Made by a program: the position numbers and the translations under genes. Of a DNA stretch of 64,000 nt, positions 33,953-43,632 are shown one piece after another. Origin of the DNA: Halopseudomonas xinjiangensis (lineage in GTDB: Bacteria; Pseudomonadota; Gammaproteobacteria; Pseudomonadales; Pseudomonadaceae); contig DRFO01000017.1 in the NCBI GenBank assembly GCA_011050525.1, positions 248,001 through 312,000 of the forward strand, given 5' to 3'. A model generated the notes under the pieces. That model saw only the letters and a program-made list of their open reading frames with translations. It was not told the origin of the DNA and ran no database searches. The stretch's first letter is position 1; every line of letters starts with the position of its first letter.

Positions 33953-34650
33953 TGAACGCAGTGCCCTATTGGGTTGTCATCCCTGCCGCCGGTGTCGGCT
34001 CACGCATGCAGGCCGATCGGCCCAAGCAATATCTCCCTTTGGGCCAGCGCGCCCTGATTGAATGCACCCTCGATTGTTTTCTTGATCAACCCGATTTGCT
34101 TGGGCTGGTGGTGTGCCTCTCTGCGGATGATAGTTACTGGCCAGCCTTGAACTGTGCCTCCGATGCGCGAATCACCCGTGCTGTCGGCGGCCGTGAGCGA
34201 GCTGATTCGGTGCTCAACGGCCTTGAGACTCTGGTGGGCATGGGCGCCAGCCCAGGTGACTGGGTCTTGGTGCATGACGCTGCGCGGCCCAACCTGGCGG
34301 CCAGTGATTTGTCTCGCTTGCTGGAGAATCTGCAGGACGATCCGGTGGGCGGTCTACTGGCGGTGCCGGTGCGTGATACGTTGAAGCAGGCAGGGCCGGA
34401 TGGACGGGTTACCGCTACGCCTGATCGTTCTCTGTTCTGGCAGGCCTTTACTCCGCAGATGTTCAGACTTGGTCAATTACGAGAGGCTTTGGCAGACGCG
34501 CTGAAATCCGGGGCTGTTATCACTGACGAGGCCTCCGCGATGGAAAGGGCAGGGCACGCGCCACGTCTGATTGAAGGGCGCGCCGACAATATCAAGGTGA
34601 CCAGACCAGAGGATCTGACCTGGCTGGCTCAGCTAATCAAACCGTCCTGA
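33952..34650 (+). CDS. ispD: 2-C-methyl-D-erythritol 4-phosphate cytidylyltransferase
   Basis: IspD couples MEP to CTP in the MEP isoprenoid pathway, two steps after Dxr-derived MEP appears. The 232-residue protein has the CTP-binding motif PAAGVGSRMQADRPKQYLPLG at residues 11-31. It also has VGGRERADSVLNGL and VLVHDAARPN, and it ends with IKVTRPEDLTWLAQL. The usual partner ispF is not next door: the next gene is imuA, so the common ispD-ispF pair is broken here. Confidence 0.95.
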   Translation: MNAVPYWVVIPAAGVGSRMQADRPKQYLPLGQRALIECTLDCFLDQPDLLGLVVCLSADDSYWPALNCASDARITRAVGGRERADSVLNGLETLVGMGASPGDWVLVHDAARPNLAASDLSRLLENLQDDPVGGLLAVPVRDTLKQAGPDGRVTATPDRSLFWQAFTPQMFRLGQLREALADALKSGAVITDEASAMERAGHAPRLIEGRADNIKVTRPEDLTWLAQLIKPS

Positions 34651-34772
34651 TCGACTTGTCTGTAAGCCCCGCTCGATAAATACGTGATTCCCGCCTGATT
34701 TTATTGGTAACGCGTTCACTGCCCTGTTCGATCTTCACCTTGTCCATTGATCAGCTTGAGCCGGAATAGCGA

Positions 34773-34800
34773 TTGACCGTTTTCTACTGAATGATATGCT
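34773..34800 (+). promoter_or_regulatory. Promoter of the imuA-imuB-dnaE2 operon
   Basis: TTGACC (34773-34778) and TATGCT (34795-34800) are spaced 16 bases apart and match consensus at five and four positions. The -10 end overlaps the LexA box by two bases, the classic layout for SOS repression. The predicted start near 34807 leaves a leader of about 105 bases before imuA. Confidence 0.6.
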
Positions 34801-34814
34801 GTATGCATATACAG
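34799..34814 (+). promoter_or_regulatory. LexA (SOS) box upstream of imuA
   Basis: CTGTATGCATATACAG is a CTGT-N8-ACAG palindrome differing at two of sixteen positions from the ideal gammaproteobacterial SOS box. It lies 98 bases before the imuA start and overlaps the -10 region. This strongly implies LexA repression and induction on DNA damage, as known for imuABC operons. Confidence 0.88.
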
Positions 34815-34877
34815 TAATTGGCGGTTCGTATGCGCGGTTCAATCTTGCTTGTCACTCCTTTATTTCTTCTCCTTTTG

Positions 34878-34907
34878 CTTCTTCAAGCTGTATCGCTGAA
34901 GAGGAGG
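34878..34907 (+). promoter_or_regulatory. Leader hairpin occluding the imuA ribosome site
   Basis: CTTCTTCA (34878-34885) can pair with TGAAGAGG (34897-34904, one wobble) around an 11-base loop. The second arm takes up half of the Shine-Dalgarno GAGGAGG (34901-34907). A pyrimidine-rich tract just upstream could compete for the same purines. Post-transcriptional limitation of the mutasome is an inference. Confidence 0.4.
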
Positions 34908-34912
34908 CTTGC

Positions 34913-35530
34913 ATGGGCTCGGTAGTTGCCCTCGATACCCTGTTGCAGGAGCGGCGGGTCTGGCGTGGGCAGTCAACCGCTGTGCCTGCCAGCATTCAGC
35001 CAACCGGATATGCCACCCTGGATGCGGCATTACCCACTGGTGGATGGCCTGATTCAGCACTCAGCGAAATCCTGGTATCAGCCGAAGGCGTTGGTGAACT
35101 GCAATTACTCTGGCCCACCCTGGCACGTTTGACCGCAGCCTCGGAGCGGGTGGTCCTGGTAGCGCCGGCCTATGTGCCGTTCCCCTGGGCGTGGAAAGCC
35201 GCCGGGATAAATCTGAGCTACCTGACAGTGATTCAAGCCAGCAAGCGTGATGCGTTGTGGGCAGCGGAGCAGTGTTTGCGTTCAGGCAGCTGTGGTGCGG
35301 TGTTGTGTTGGCCCCAGCAAATAAATGACCGGGCATTGCGCCGGTTGCAGGTCGCTGCAGAAACCGGTCAAACCCTGGCTTTTGCTTATCGGCCCATCGC
35401 TGAGGCAGTCAATCCGTCGCCGGCTGCGCTGCGTCTTGCCGTGGAGACGTGTCCAGCACAATTACGGGTGCTCAAGTGCCGTGGCGGCAGGCTGCCAGCA
35501 ACTCCGATCCCTTTTTCCGTGGGGCAGTGA
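34913..35530 (+). CDS. imuA: Translesion DNA synthesis-associated protein ImuA (RecA/SulA-like)
   Basis: ImuA is the RecA-like accessory protein of the ImuA-ImuB-ImuC mutasome. The 205-residue product resembles the SulA/RecA-like family: an N-terminal RQ-rich stretch, TGYATLDAALPTGGWPDSALSEILV (corresponding to the RecA lead into the nucleotide site), and LLWPTLARLTAASERVVLVAPAYVPF. There is no intact Walker A P-loop GxxxxGKT, so ATPase activity is doubtful. The ATG at 34913 has GAGGAGG five bases upstream. A longer frame from 34796 would put the LexA box inside the gene and is rejected. imuB follows six bases after its stop. Confidence 0.88.
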   Translation: MGSVVALDTLLQERRVWRGQSTAVPASIQPTGYATLDAALPTGGWPDSALSEILVSAEGVGELQLLWPTLARLTAASERVVLVAPAYVPFPWAWKAAGINLSYLTVIQASKRDALWAAEQCLRSGSCGAVLCWPQQINDRALRRLQVAAETGQTLAFAYRPIAEAVNPSPAALRLAVETCPAQLRVLKCRGGRLPATPIPFSVGQ

Positions 35531-35536
35531 ATTGCC

Positions 35537-36952
35537 ATGCGCTGGGCCTGTATATTGCTGCCGCAACTGGCGCTGGACGCCGTTTTACGGGACCGGGATG
35601 ATCCCGAAGCGCCACTGGCGCTGATCGCCGGAACGCCCCAGCGGCGCGTATTGAAAACAATGAACCCGGCGGCCCGGGCGCTAGGCCTGCAACCAGGGCA
35701 ATCGCTGACCGCCGCCCAGGCAATGACGCGTGATTTTGTCATGGCGGAATACGACCCAGCGCAGATTGAGTATTGGCATCGATTCCTTGCGGCCTGGGCT
35801 TACCGCTTCAGCTCCCATGTCAGCCTGGACTACCCGCGGGCTCTGCTGATTGAGGTGGAAAGCAGCTTCAATCTATTTGGTCCCTGGGAGCTTTTTGAGA
35901 GACGTCTGCGCGATGAGCTGACCGCCCTGGGTTTTCGCCATCGTATCGTCTTGGCGCCCAACCCCGCAGCGGCGCGGGCACTGGCCACTATCCATGATGG
36001 ACTGGCGGTGACTCATCGGGAGGCTCTGGACAAGGTGCTGGGGCAGATGCCCATTCAGCATTGCGGGCTGAGCCGCGAAATCGCTACGGCTTTTTCTCGT
36101 ATGGGTCTGCGCAGACTGCAGCAGGTGCTGGCACTGCCCCGCGACACCATCGCTAAACGGTTTCCCAAGGAGGTCCTGCGCCACCTTGACGCCCTGGTGG
36201 GGGAGAGTGCTGTGGTGCTGGATTGCTATGCTCCGCCAGATGAGTTTGATGTGCGTATCGAACTCAACTTTGATGTCGAGTCACACCAGGCATTGCTGTT
36301 TCCCCTGCGCCGTTTGACCTCGGATCTGGCGGCTTTTCTTGCCGGCAGAGATAGTGGCGTGCAACGTTTTACCCTGTTTCTGGAGCATCGCGAAGGGCCG
36401 GACAGTCAGATTCCGGTAGGCCTGCTGAGCGCCGAGCGGGACGCAGCCATGCTGTTCGAACTGGCCCGGGGCCGGTTGGAAAATGTGCAGATACCCGGGC
36501 CAACGCAAGCGTTGCGATTGCTCGCGCGTGATTTGCCGGCCTTCGTGCCTGCCTACCGCGAACTCTTCAATGAACGGCCCCAGCAGTCATTACCCTGGGA
36601 ACAACTTCGCGAGCGATTGCGTGCCCGCCTGGGTGATGGGGCGGTGCATGGGGTGCATGCCTTTGCCGATCATCGGCCTGAATGCGGCTGGCAAATCAAT
36701 GCCGCCAAGGCTGCCACGGGTCTGGCGGATTTGCCGCCACGCCCCGGGTGGCTGCTATCCAAACCAGTGCCATTACAGGAGCCGGCGCTGCGCATTGTGG
36801 CTGGGCCTGAACGCATCGAGTCGGGTTGGTGGGATGGCGGTGACGTGCGGCGCGACTACTATCTGGTGCAAACCCACCGTGGCCAACTGGCATGGGCCTA
36901 TTGCCCAGTGGGTGAGGCGGGGCCTTTGTTGTTGCATGGATGGTTCGCATGA
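35537..36952 (+). CDS. imuB: Y-family polymerase-like mutasome protein ImuB
   Basis: ImuB is a catalytically dead Y-family polymerase homologue that bridges the beta clamp and DnaE2. The 471-residue product starts [16 protein letters not shown], where active Y polymerases carry a catalytic Asp (compare D8 of DinB at 44953). The SLDE motif is replaced by [13 protein letters not shown]. Little-finger-like and C-terminal regions follow (QPRPDFR-type segments are not evident). [27 protein letters not shown] resembles the helix-hairpin-helix thumb. A C-terminal tail ends in a [19 protein letters not shown] motif typical of ImuB. It overlaps dnaE2 by ATGA. Confidence 0.9.
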   Translation: MRWACILLPQLALDAVLRDRDDPEAPLALIAGTPQRRVLKTMNPAARALGLQPGQSLTAAQAMTRDFVMAEYDPAQIEYWHRFLAAWAYRFSSHVSLDYPRALLIEVESSFNLFGPWELFERRLRDELTALGFRHRIVLAPNPAAARALATIHDGLAVTHREALDKVLGQMPIQHCGLSREIATAFSRMGLRRLQQVLALPRDTIAKRFPKEVLRHLDALVGESAVVLDCYAPPDEFDVRIELNFDVESHQALLFPLRRLTSDLAAFLAGRDSGVQRFTLFLEHREGPDSQIPVGLLSAERDAAMLFELARGRLENVQIPGPTQALRLLARDLPAFVPAYRELFNERPQQSLPWEQLRERLRARLGDGAVHGVHAFADHRPECGWQINAAKAATGLADLPPRPGWLLSKPVPLQEPALRIVAGPERIESGWWDGGDVRRDYYLVQTHRGQLAWAYCPVGEAGPLLLHGWFA

Positions 36953-39900
36953 GCGGCTATGCCGAACTACATTGCCTGTCCAATTTCAGCTTCCAACGAG
37001 GGGCTTCCAGCGCGCAGGAACTGTTCGAACGTGCCAGCCATCACGGCTACAGCGCCCTGGCCATTACCGATGAGTGCACGCTGGCCGGTATCGTACGCGC
37101 CTGGCAGGCTGCAAAGGAAACCGGTCTGAAGTTGATCGTTGGTAGCGAAATGCAGGTCGAGTCGGGGCCCAGACTGGTTCTGCTGGCGGAGAACCTGCAG
37201 GGCTATCAGATCTTGTGCCGGATTATTACCCGCGCACGGCGCCGCGCCGCCAAGGGAGAGTACCGTTTGCTGCGCGAGGATTTTGCCGAACCGCTGCCGG
37301 GTTTGCTGGCTATATGGTTGCCGGATAATCAGCCCGACGCGCAGGCCGGGCACTGGTTGAAGGAGATTTTTCCGGAGCGTGTCTGGCTGGCTGTCGAATT
37401 GCATTGCGGCCCCGACGATGGCCGGCGGCTGGCCCATTTGCAGACCCTCGCCGCTGCCCTGGGCATTCCTGCCGTGGCTGCCGGTGATGTGCACATGCAT
37501 GCCCGTGGTCGCCGTGCCCTGCAAGACACCATGACCGCCATCCGTTTCCACTGCACCGTCGCGGAGGCCGGGCATCGCCTGTTCCCTAACGGAGAGCGAC
37601 ACCTGCGTAGCCTCTCGGCACTGGCCAACATCTATCCGACAGAGCTGCTGGTAGAAACCCAGCGCATCGACGAGCGTTGTACCTTCGATCTGGGTCAGCT
37701 GCGCTATCAGTATCCGCGCGAACTGGTGCCGGAAGGCCAGACGCCCGGTTCCTGGCTGCGCCAGTTGACCGAGCAGGGCATGCGCTGGCGCTGGCCCCTG
37801 GGTATTGAAGAAAAGGTGCAGGTGCAGATCGACAAGGAGTTGGCATTGATCATCGATAAAGAGTACGAGAGCTATTTTCTGACCGTGCACGATATCGTTC
37901 GCTTCGCCAGAGAGCAGGCCATTCTCTGCCAGGGTCGTGGCTCCGCCGCCAATTCGGCGGTGTGCTTCGCCTTGGGTATTACCGAGATTGATCCGGCAAA
38001 ATCCAATCTGCTCTTCGAGCGCTTTCTGTCCAGAGAACGCGATGAGCCACCGGATATCGATGTGGATTTCGAGCATGACCGTCGTGAAGAGGTCATCCAG
38101 TATGTATTCCAACGCTATGGTCGACATCGCGCGGCGCTGACTGCGGTGGCGAGCACCTATCGTGGTGCGGGAGCCATTCGCGATGTAGCCAAGGCTCTGG
38201 GTTTGCCGCCGGATCAAGTGAATGCCCTGGCAGATTGCTGTGGCCGCTGGAGTACCAAGCTACCGCCACCGGAACGCCTGCGCGAAGCAGGCTCTGATCC
38301 AGACAACCCAATGTTGCACAGAGTCCTGACCTTGACTGGCGAGCTGATCGGTTTTCCCCGTCATCTGTCGCAGCATCCAGGCGGCTTTGTTATCTCCGAG
38401 CAGCCCTTGGAAACCCTGGTCCCTGTGGAAAATGCTGCGATGGACGACCGCACCATCATTCAATGGGATAAGGACGACCTGGATCTGGTCGGCCTGCTCA
38501 AGGTGGACATTCTGGCGCTGGGAATGCTCAGTGCGTTGCGCCGCAGTTTCGATCTGATCCGTCTGCACCGGGGCCGGGACCTGACGTTGGCGACTATCCC
38601 GGCCGAAGACGCGCCGACCTACGAAATGATCTCGCGTGCCGATACCGTGGGCGTGTTTCAAATCGAATCGCGGGCGCAGATGGCCATGCTGCCGAGGCTG
38701 AAGCCCAGGACCTTTTATGATCTGGTGATTGAAGTCGCCATCGTTCGGCCTGGCCCGATACAGGGCGATATGGTGCATCCCTATCTGCGCCGCCGCAACG
38801 GCGAGGAGCCGGTGACGTATCCTTCAGAGGCGCTTAAAAAGGTGTTCGAGCGCACTTTGGGCGTGCCGCTTTTTCAGGAACAGGTCATGGAGCTGGCTAT
38901 CGTCGCTGCCGGTTATTCAGCGGATGAGGCCGATCAGCTGCGCCGTTCCATGGCCGCCTGGAAGCGCCATGGTGGGCTTGAGCCGCACCAGAAACGCCTG
39001 ACCGAAGGCATGCTGGAGCGGGGTTACACTGCCGAGTTTGCTGCGCGGATTTTCGAGCAGATCAAGGGCTTTGGCAGTTATGGTTTTCCTGAATCGCATG
39101 CCGCCAGCTTCGCCTTGCTGACCTACGCCAGTTGCTGGCTGAAATGCCACGAGCCTGCGGCTTTCACCTGCGCGCTGATCAACAGTTGGCCGATGGGTTT
39201 CTACAGTCCTGACCAGTTGCTCCAGGATGCGCGCCGACACCGCATCGAAACTTTGCCGGTGGACGCGCGCTTCAGTAGCTGGGACTGTACGCTGGAGCCG
39301 GGGAGGAACGGCAAACTCGCCATCCGCCTGGGCCTGCGCATGGTGCGTGGCCTGCGTGAACAGGATGCCCAGCTTATCGAGATGGCGCGTCAGGAAAGTG
39401 CTTTTACCGATACCTTCGATCTTGTCGGCCGCGCTCGACTGGATAGCCGGGCCCGCGAGTTGCTGGCCGATGCCGGCGCGCTACGCGGATTGGCGGGGCA
39501 TCGGCACAAGGCGCGATGGGCCGTGGCGGGAGTCAGACCACAGCTGCCGCTGTTTGCCGGTCAGCCAGAGCAGAAAGAGGCGCCCGTTGCTTTGCCGCTG
39601 CCGAGCATGGGCGAAGATCTGCACGCCGATTATGCGACGGTTGGCACCACCATGGGACCGCATCCGCTGAGCCTATTACGCAGCCAGCTCAAGGCTCGGC
39701 TCTGTCGTAGTTCAAGGGAGCTTTCCGACATTGAACATGGACGGACTATTTCGGTCGCCGGGCTGGTAACGGGCCGGCAGAAGCCCGGAACCGCTAGCGG
39801 AGTGATCTTCGTCACCCTTGAAGATGAATACGGCATGGTCAACGTCGTGGTCTGGAGCGACCTGGGAGAAAGGCAGCGCAAGGAACTGGTCGGTGCGCAA

Positions 39901-40023
39901 CTGATGCAGGTGGATGGGCGCCTGGAATCGGAGAAGGGCGTGATCCATCTGATCGCCTATCGCCTGCATGATCTCACACCGATCCTGACCGGGCTGGATG
40001 TGCGAAGCCGAGACTTCAAATGA
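36949..40023 (+). CDS. dnaE2: Error-prone DNA polymerase DnaE2 (ImuC)
   Basis: DnaE2/ImuC is a C-family polymerase used for damage-induced mutagenic synthesis. The 1024-residue product has an N-terminal PHP domain ([28 protein letters not shown]). The polymerase core has D369, D371 and D373 in [18 protein letters not shown], and [14 protein letters not shown] precedes it. [18 protein letters not shown] and [16 protein letters not shown] follow, with a C-terminal OB fold ([27 protein letters not shown]). It is about 150 residues shorter than the replicative DnaE, lacking the tau-binding end. I start at 36949, overlapping imuB by four bases; an ATG nine bases earlier lies inside imuB. Confidence 0.95.
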   Translation: MSGYAELHCLSNFSFQRGASSAQELFERASHHGYSALAITDECTLAGIVRAWQAAKETGLKLIVGSEMQVESGPRLVLLAENLQGYQILCRIITRARRRAAKGEYRLLREDFAEPLPGLLAIWLPDNQPDAQAGHWLKEIFPERVWLAVELHCGPDDGRRLAHLQTLAAALGIPAVAAGDVHMHARGRRALQDTMTAIRFHCTVAEAGHRLFPNGERHLRSLSALANIYPTELLVETQRIDERCTFDLGQLRYQYPRELVPEGQTPGSWLRQLTEQGMRWRWPLGIEEKVQVQIDKELALIIDKEYESYFLTVHDIVRFAREQAILCQGRGSAANSAVCFALGITEIDPAKSNLLFERFLSRERDEPPDIDVDFEHDRREEVIQYVFQRYGRHRAALTAVASTYRGAGAIRDVAKALGLPPDQVNALADCCGRWSTKLPPPERLREAGSDPDNPMLHRVLTLTGELIGFPRHLSQHPGGFVISEQPLETLVPVENAAMDDRTIIQWDKDDLDLVGLLKVDILALGMLSALRRSFDLIRLHRGRDLTLATIPAEDAPTYEMISRADTVGVFQIESRAQMAMLPRLKPRTFYDLVIEVAIVRPGPIQGDMVHPYLRRRNGEEPVTYPSEALKKVFERTLGVPLFQEQVMELAIVAAGYSADEADQLRRSMAAWKRHGGLEPHQKRLTEGMLERGYTAEFAARIFEQIKGFGSYGFPESHAASFALLTYASCWLKCHEPAAFTCALINSWPMGFYSPDQLLQDARRHRIETLPVDARFSSWDCTLEPGRNGKLAIRLGLRMVRGLREQDAQLIEMARQESAFTDTFDLVGRARLDSRARELLADAGALRGLAGHRHKARWAVAGVRPQLPLFAGQPEQKEAPVALPLPSMGEDLHADYATVGTTMGPHPLSLLRSQLKARLCRSSRELSDIEHGRTISVAGLVTGRQKPGTASGVIFVTLEDEYGMVNVVVWSDLGERQRKELVGAQLMQVDGRLESEKGVIHLIAYRLHDLTPILTGLDVRSRDFK

Positions 40024-40037
40024 GCCAAGAGCTGGCG

Positions 40038-41189
40038 CTAAAAACTGTAGTGCTTCAGTTCTCGAGCAATCAGCAGCCGCTGTATTTCGCTGGTCCCCTC
40101 GTAGATCTGGGTGATGCGCGCATCGCGGTAGAGACGCTCGACCGGATAATCCTCCAGATACCCGTAGCCACCATGAATCTGAATGGCCTTTGAACAAACT
40201 TCCTCAGCCATTTCGCTGGCAAACAGCTTGGCCTGCGAGGCTTCAGACAGGCAAGGCTCTCCTGCGGTACGCAGCCGCGCGGCATGCAGGATCAACAGGC
40301 GGGTGGCATTCAGCTTCATGTGCATGTCAGCCAGCATATTGGCGATGCTTTGATGCTCGACCAGCGCCTGGCCGAACTGAATTCGCTCACGGGCATACAC
40401 CAGCGCCGCTTCGAAGGCAGCGCGGGCGATACCCAGCGCCTGGGCGGCGATGCCAATGCGCCCACCTTCCAGATTGGACAGCGCAATGGAGAGCCCCTTG
40501 CCGCGAACGCCAAGCAGGCTGGATTCAGGAATACGGCAGTTATCAAGCGTAATGGCACAGGTATCCGAGCCGCGGATACCCATCTTGTGCTCCACTCGTT
40601 CTACCTTGAATCCGGGATTATCGGTGCGCACCAGAAACGCGGACAGTCCCTTCTTGCCCAAGTCAGGATCAGTCACGGCGAATAGGATGGCCAGACTCGC
40701 ACGTTTGCCGTTGGTGACGAATTGCTTGGCACCATTGATAACCCATTCGCCGTTTTCCAGTACCGCGCGGGTGCGCAGATTATGCGCCTCCGAGCCAGCC
40801 TGGGGTTCGGTCAGACAGAAGCAGCCGATGGCCTGGCCGCTGGCCAGAAGTTCCAGCCACTCCTGCTTCTGCTGCTCGCTGCCGTAACGCAGCACCGGTC
40901 CGCAGCCCACCGAATTGTGCACGCTCATCAGTCCCCCCGTTGCGCTGCACCCGGCTGACACTTCCTCGACCGCCAGGGCATAGGCGACATAATCCACGTA
41001 GCTGCCGCCCCATTCTTCGGGCACGACCATTCCGAGCAACCCGAGCTCACCCATCTGGCGGACGACTCCTTCGTCAATCCAGCCGGTTTGATCCCACTCG
41101 GCAGCGCGTGGCCGCAACTCGGCCTGGGCAAACTGGCGAGCCATATTCCGAATCATGCGCTGGTCTTCAGTCAGTTCGATGTCATGCAT
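40038..41189 (-). CDS. Acyl-CoA dehydrogenase, probably isobutyryl/short branched-chain type
   Basis: A 383-residue FAD-dependent acyl-CoA dehydrogenase. Signatures in order: [39 protein letters not shown], the FAD motif [20 protein letters not shown] near residue 125, and the C-terminal [35 protein letters not shown], which holds the catalytic Glu in YEGTSE. The next gene, overlapping by eight bases, is a 3-hydroxyisobutyryl-CoA hydrolase, so the pair probably acts in valine breakdown, with this protein as isobutyryl-CoA dehydrogenase. Sequence alone cannot exclude other short-chain substrates. It ends 14 bases from the convergent dnaE2 stop. Confidence 0.88.
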   Translation of the reverse strand: MHDIELTEDQRMIRNMARQFAQAELRPRAAEWDQTGWIDEGVVRQMGELGLLGMVVPEEWGGSYVDYVAYALAVEEVSAGCSATGGLMSVHNSVGCGPVLRYGSEQQKQEWLELLASGQAIGCFCLTEPQAGSEAHNLRTRAVLENGEWVINGAKQFVTNGKRASLAILFAVTDPDLGKKGLSAFLVRTDNPGFKVERVEHKMGIRGSDTCAITLDNCRIPESSLLGVRGKGLSIALSNLEGGRIGIAAQALGIARAAFEAALVYARERIQFGQALVEHQSIANMLADMHMKLNATRLLILHAARLRTAGEPCLSEASQAKLFASEMAEEVCSKAIQIHGGYGYLEDYPVERLYRDARITQIYEGTSEIQRLLIARELKHYSF

Positions 41190-42240
41190 GGTTGAAATCC
41201 TTGAAAAAACCAGCTACCTCAGCCGGGTCCAGCCCATCAATGCTGGCAGGATTCCAGCGCGGATTCTTGTCTTTGTCGACCAGGAGTGCACGAACCCCTT
41301 CGACGATGTCGCCCTTGTCGAACCACTGCCGGTCAAGGTGCAGTTCCATGGCGAAACAGTCAGCCAGGCTGAGCTCTCTGCCGCGCCGCAGTAATTCCAG
41401 GGTAACGGCCATGGCAATCGGCGAGCGGCTGTCCATAAGCTTTACCGTGGCCTGCGCCCATCCATGCCATTCAGGGTTTTGCTCGTCCAGCAGAGACTGC
41501 CGTATGGACGGGATGTCCTTGTGTGCAAAATGTCGGTCAATGGCCGGGCGCAGCCGTTTAAGATCCGCGCTGCCAAAGTCGTCGAACGTCAGCATGCGGA
41601 TAGCCTGCTCCGGTGACAGCCGTGACCAATCCAGATCATCCAGATGCGAGGTCAGCTCAGGCAACTTGTTGCTCGGCAGGCCCACGTCAGCCAGGCCCGC
41701 ATAGAGCGCGTCGGCCGGTCCGATATGAACGCCGGTGACGCCCAGATAAATACCCAGTTCGCCTGGCAGGCGCGGGAGAAAATAGCTGCCGCCGACATCG
41801 GGAAAGTAACCAATACCGGTTTCCGGCATGCCCAGCCGTGATCGCTCGGTTACCATACGCAGACCGGCGCCCTGGGCAAGACCCATCCCGCCGCCCAGGA
41901 CGAACCTGTCCATCAGCGCGATGACGGGCTTGGGGTAGGCATGAATCAGCTGATCGAGCGCATACTCTTCACTAAAGAAGGTTTCGATGCCTTCAGTGGA
42001 GCCTTGCTTATACTCGTCATACAGCGTGCGTATATCACCGCCTGCACAAAAGGCCCGGTCGCCAGCTCCGCTCAGCAGCACAGTCCGTACTTGCTGATCT
42101 TGCATCCAGTGCTCGAGCTGAGCCTTCAGCAGGCGCACCATCTCAAGCGTCAGCGCATTCAGCCCGGCGGGGCGATTCAATGTCAGATAGCCGATGTGAT
42201 TGCGCACGTCGGCCAGCACCGAGGCCTGGACGTCACTCAT
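41182..42240 (-). CDS. 3-hydroxyisobutyryl-CoA hydrolase (crotonase fold)
   Basis: A 352-residue protein of the enoyl-CoA hydratase/isomerase superfamily, HIBCH type. It has [17 protein letters not shown], the oxyanion-hole [19 protein letters not shown] near 58-76 and [47 protein letters not shown] long C-terminal part follows with [21 protein letters not shown], which separates HIBCH from ordinary hydratases. It would release 3-hydroxyisobutyrate from its CoA ester in valine degradation. Its end overlaps the acyl-CoA dehydrogenase start by eight bases. Later steps (mmsA, mmsB) are not in the window. Confidence 0.88.
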   Translation of the reverse strand: MSDVQASVLADVRNHIGYLTLNRPAGLNALTLEMVRLLKAQLEHWMQDQQVRTVLLSGAGDRAFCAGGDIRTLYDEYKQGSTEGIETFFSEEYALDQLIHAYPKPVIALMDRFVLGGGMGLAQGAGLRMVTERSRLGMPETGIGYFPDVGGSYFLPRLPGELGIYLGVTGVHIGPADALYAGLADVGLPSNKLPELTSHLDDLDWSRLSPEQAIRMLTFDDFGSADLKRLRPAIDRHFAHKDIPSIRQSLLDEQNPEWHGWAQATVKLMDSRSPIAMAVTLELLRRGRELSLADCFAMELHLDRQWFDKGDIVEGVRALLVDKDKNPRWNPASIDGLDPAEVAGFFKDFNHA

Positions 42241-42380
42241 TCAATTTGCCCGTATACGTTTTGATGATCGCCGAGAAATCCGATATGCATGGCTCTCTCC
42301 GAGGAAGGTTGGTACGTTCATGGTAGTCGGCGGGGTGGCGCGCCGATAGGGCGATATGACCGAATGTCGAACCGAGCTGT

Positions 42381-43139
42381 TCAGTGCCGAGGAAGTGCAA
42401 ATATCTCGTCGAGTTCGCCTGACGCGCGCATCTTGTCGAGCGCTGCCTTGATTAACGGGCCGTATTCCGGATGCAGTGACTGGTGCGCCATATATAAGTT
42501 AGCCGGATAGCCAGGGGCGTGTACCCGATAGCGGAAGGCGTCGACCTTGAGCTTCAACGCCTTCAGGCTGTGGCTGAGGACCACATCGCTGCTGATAATG
42601 GTATCGACGCGCCCCATCATCAGCATATCCAGCGCCTGTTCCATGTTATGCAGGGGGACTTTGATGACGGAGTCGTCATGTTCAAAGGCTTCGCCGTAAT
42701 ACGTGCCGCGTATATAGCCGATGGTCCGACCGCTCAGGCCTTTCAGGCTCAGTTCCTGGTCGGAGCCTTCCATGGAAATGAGCAGCATGTTGGTCTCCAG
42801 GACGGGACCAAGACTCGTGGCGAACTCTTCAAGGAAGGGATTTTCGAACACCACGGTGAAATCAGCCTCGCCGCGGCGAAACTCGTGGAGCAGGCGTTGA
42901 TGTGGGACCACACGGCTGGCTAGCGGCAGCTCAGCTGTGCTCGCCAGTTGTTCCACCAGTTGACTGAGCAGGCCGGTAGGCTCTCGGTTCTCATCAAAGT
43001 AGCCCCATGGCCACACTTCCGCCAACAGGAACAACGCCGGTTTTTCAGTCAACGAAACGTCCGGCTCTGCTTGAGCCAGCGCTGGTGAAACAAGCGTTAA
43101 CAGGAGGTAGAGAATGCCGGGCCTAAACACTTTGCTCAT
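42381..43139 (-). CDS. Periplasmic solute-binding-like protein (SBP family 3)
   Basis: A 252-residue protein with a signal peptide (KVFRPGILYLLLTLVSPALAQA, cut near residue 24) and a bilobed binding-protein body. It contains WPWGYFDENREPTGLLSQLVEQLA at the start, EADFTVVFENPF in the middle and LSGRTIGYIRGTYYGEAF in the hinge region. It ends ALDKMRASGELDEIFA, the typical SBP_bac_3 finish. No permease or ATPase gene is adjacent, so it may serve as an orphan sensor or scavenger; ligand unknown. The gene stands alone on the minus strand, divergent from the tRNA gene. Confidence 0.72.
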   Translation of the reverse strand: MSKVFRPGILYLLLTLVSPALAQAEPDVSLTEKPALFLLAEVWPWGYFDENREPTGLLSQLVEQLASTAELPLASRVVPHQRLLHEFRRGEADFTVVFENPFLEEFATSLGPVLETNMLLISMEGSDQELSLKGLSGRTIGYIRGTYYGEAFEHDDSVIKVPLHNMEQALDMLMMGRVDTIISSDVVLSHSLKALKLKVDAFRYRVHAPGYPANLYMAHQSLHPEYGPLIKAALDKMRASGELDEIFALPRH

Positions 43140-43315
43140 GGGAAAAAAGCTTGTATGGAATGAGTTGCCATTATAAGGCCATTAGAGACCGGGTGAAGTC
43201 AGAAATATACTGGCCTGGCGGGCTCTTTTTATGGCCTTGGTGGCTACTTTCAAGGCGTAGACCGAACTGGCTCGTCAAGGCGGTGCTGTATAAAAAATCT
43301 TTTCTGTTCAATCGC

Positions 43316-43343
43316 TTGACAGTCTGTTGGCAATCCGTACAAT
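43316..43343 (+). promoter_or_regulatory. tRNA-fMet promoter
   Basis: A perfect TTGACA (43316-43321) and TACAAT (43338-43343) lie 16 bases apart, just before the tRNA. A start near 43350 gives a short leader for RNase P to remove. This is one of the strongest promoter matches in the window. Confidence 0.8.
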
Positions 43344-43355
43344 GGCCACCTCTGA

Positions 43356-43432
<77 letters not shown>

Positions 43433-43437
43433 TTTTA

Positions 43438-43477
43438 GAAACCGTCGAATAGATACTGTCTTTCGGCGGTTTTTTTT
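43438..43477 (+). terminator. Rho-independent terminator after tRNA-fMet
   Basis: AACCGTCGAA (43440-43449) pairs with TTCGGCGGTT (43462-43471, one wobble), followed by an eight-T run. It ends the monocistronic tRNA transcript and insulates the GGDEF gene downstream. Confidence 0.85.
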
Positions 43478-43632
43478 GCCTGAAATTCGTATTTTTTTCG
43501 TGCCCTGTTGCAATTCGATCTCGGTTGCCCATGTCATTCAGCGCACAGCGGTTGGCTTTACAACTGAATCTATAAAGCGGAAAGTGTTTACACAAAAATA
43601 ACAAAGATGTACGTGCGCAAAAGGGGATTCCT

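Noticed and set aside
34796..34912. N-terminal extension of imuA from the ATG at 34796
   Set aside because: It would start before the predicted transcription start and place the LexA box in the coding region. The ATG at 34913 has a far better ribosome site.
36967..38217. 416-residue minus-strand open frame opposite dnaE2
   Set aside because: Antisense shadow of a certain gene; no domain, no ribosome site.
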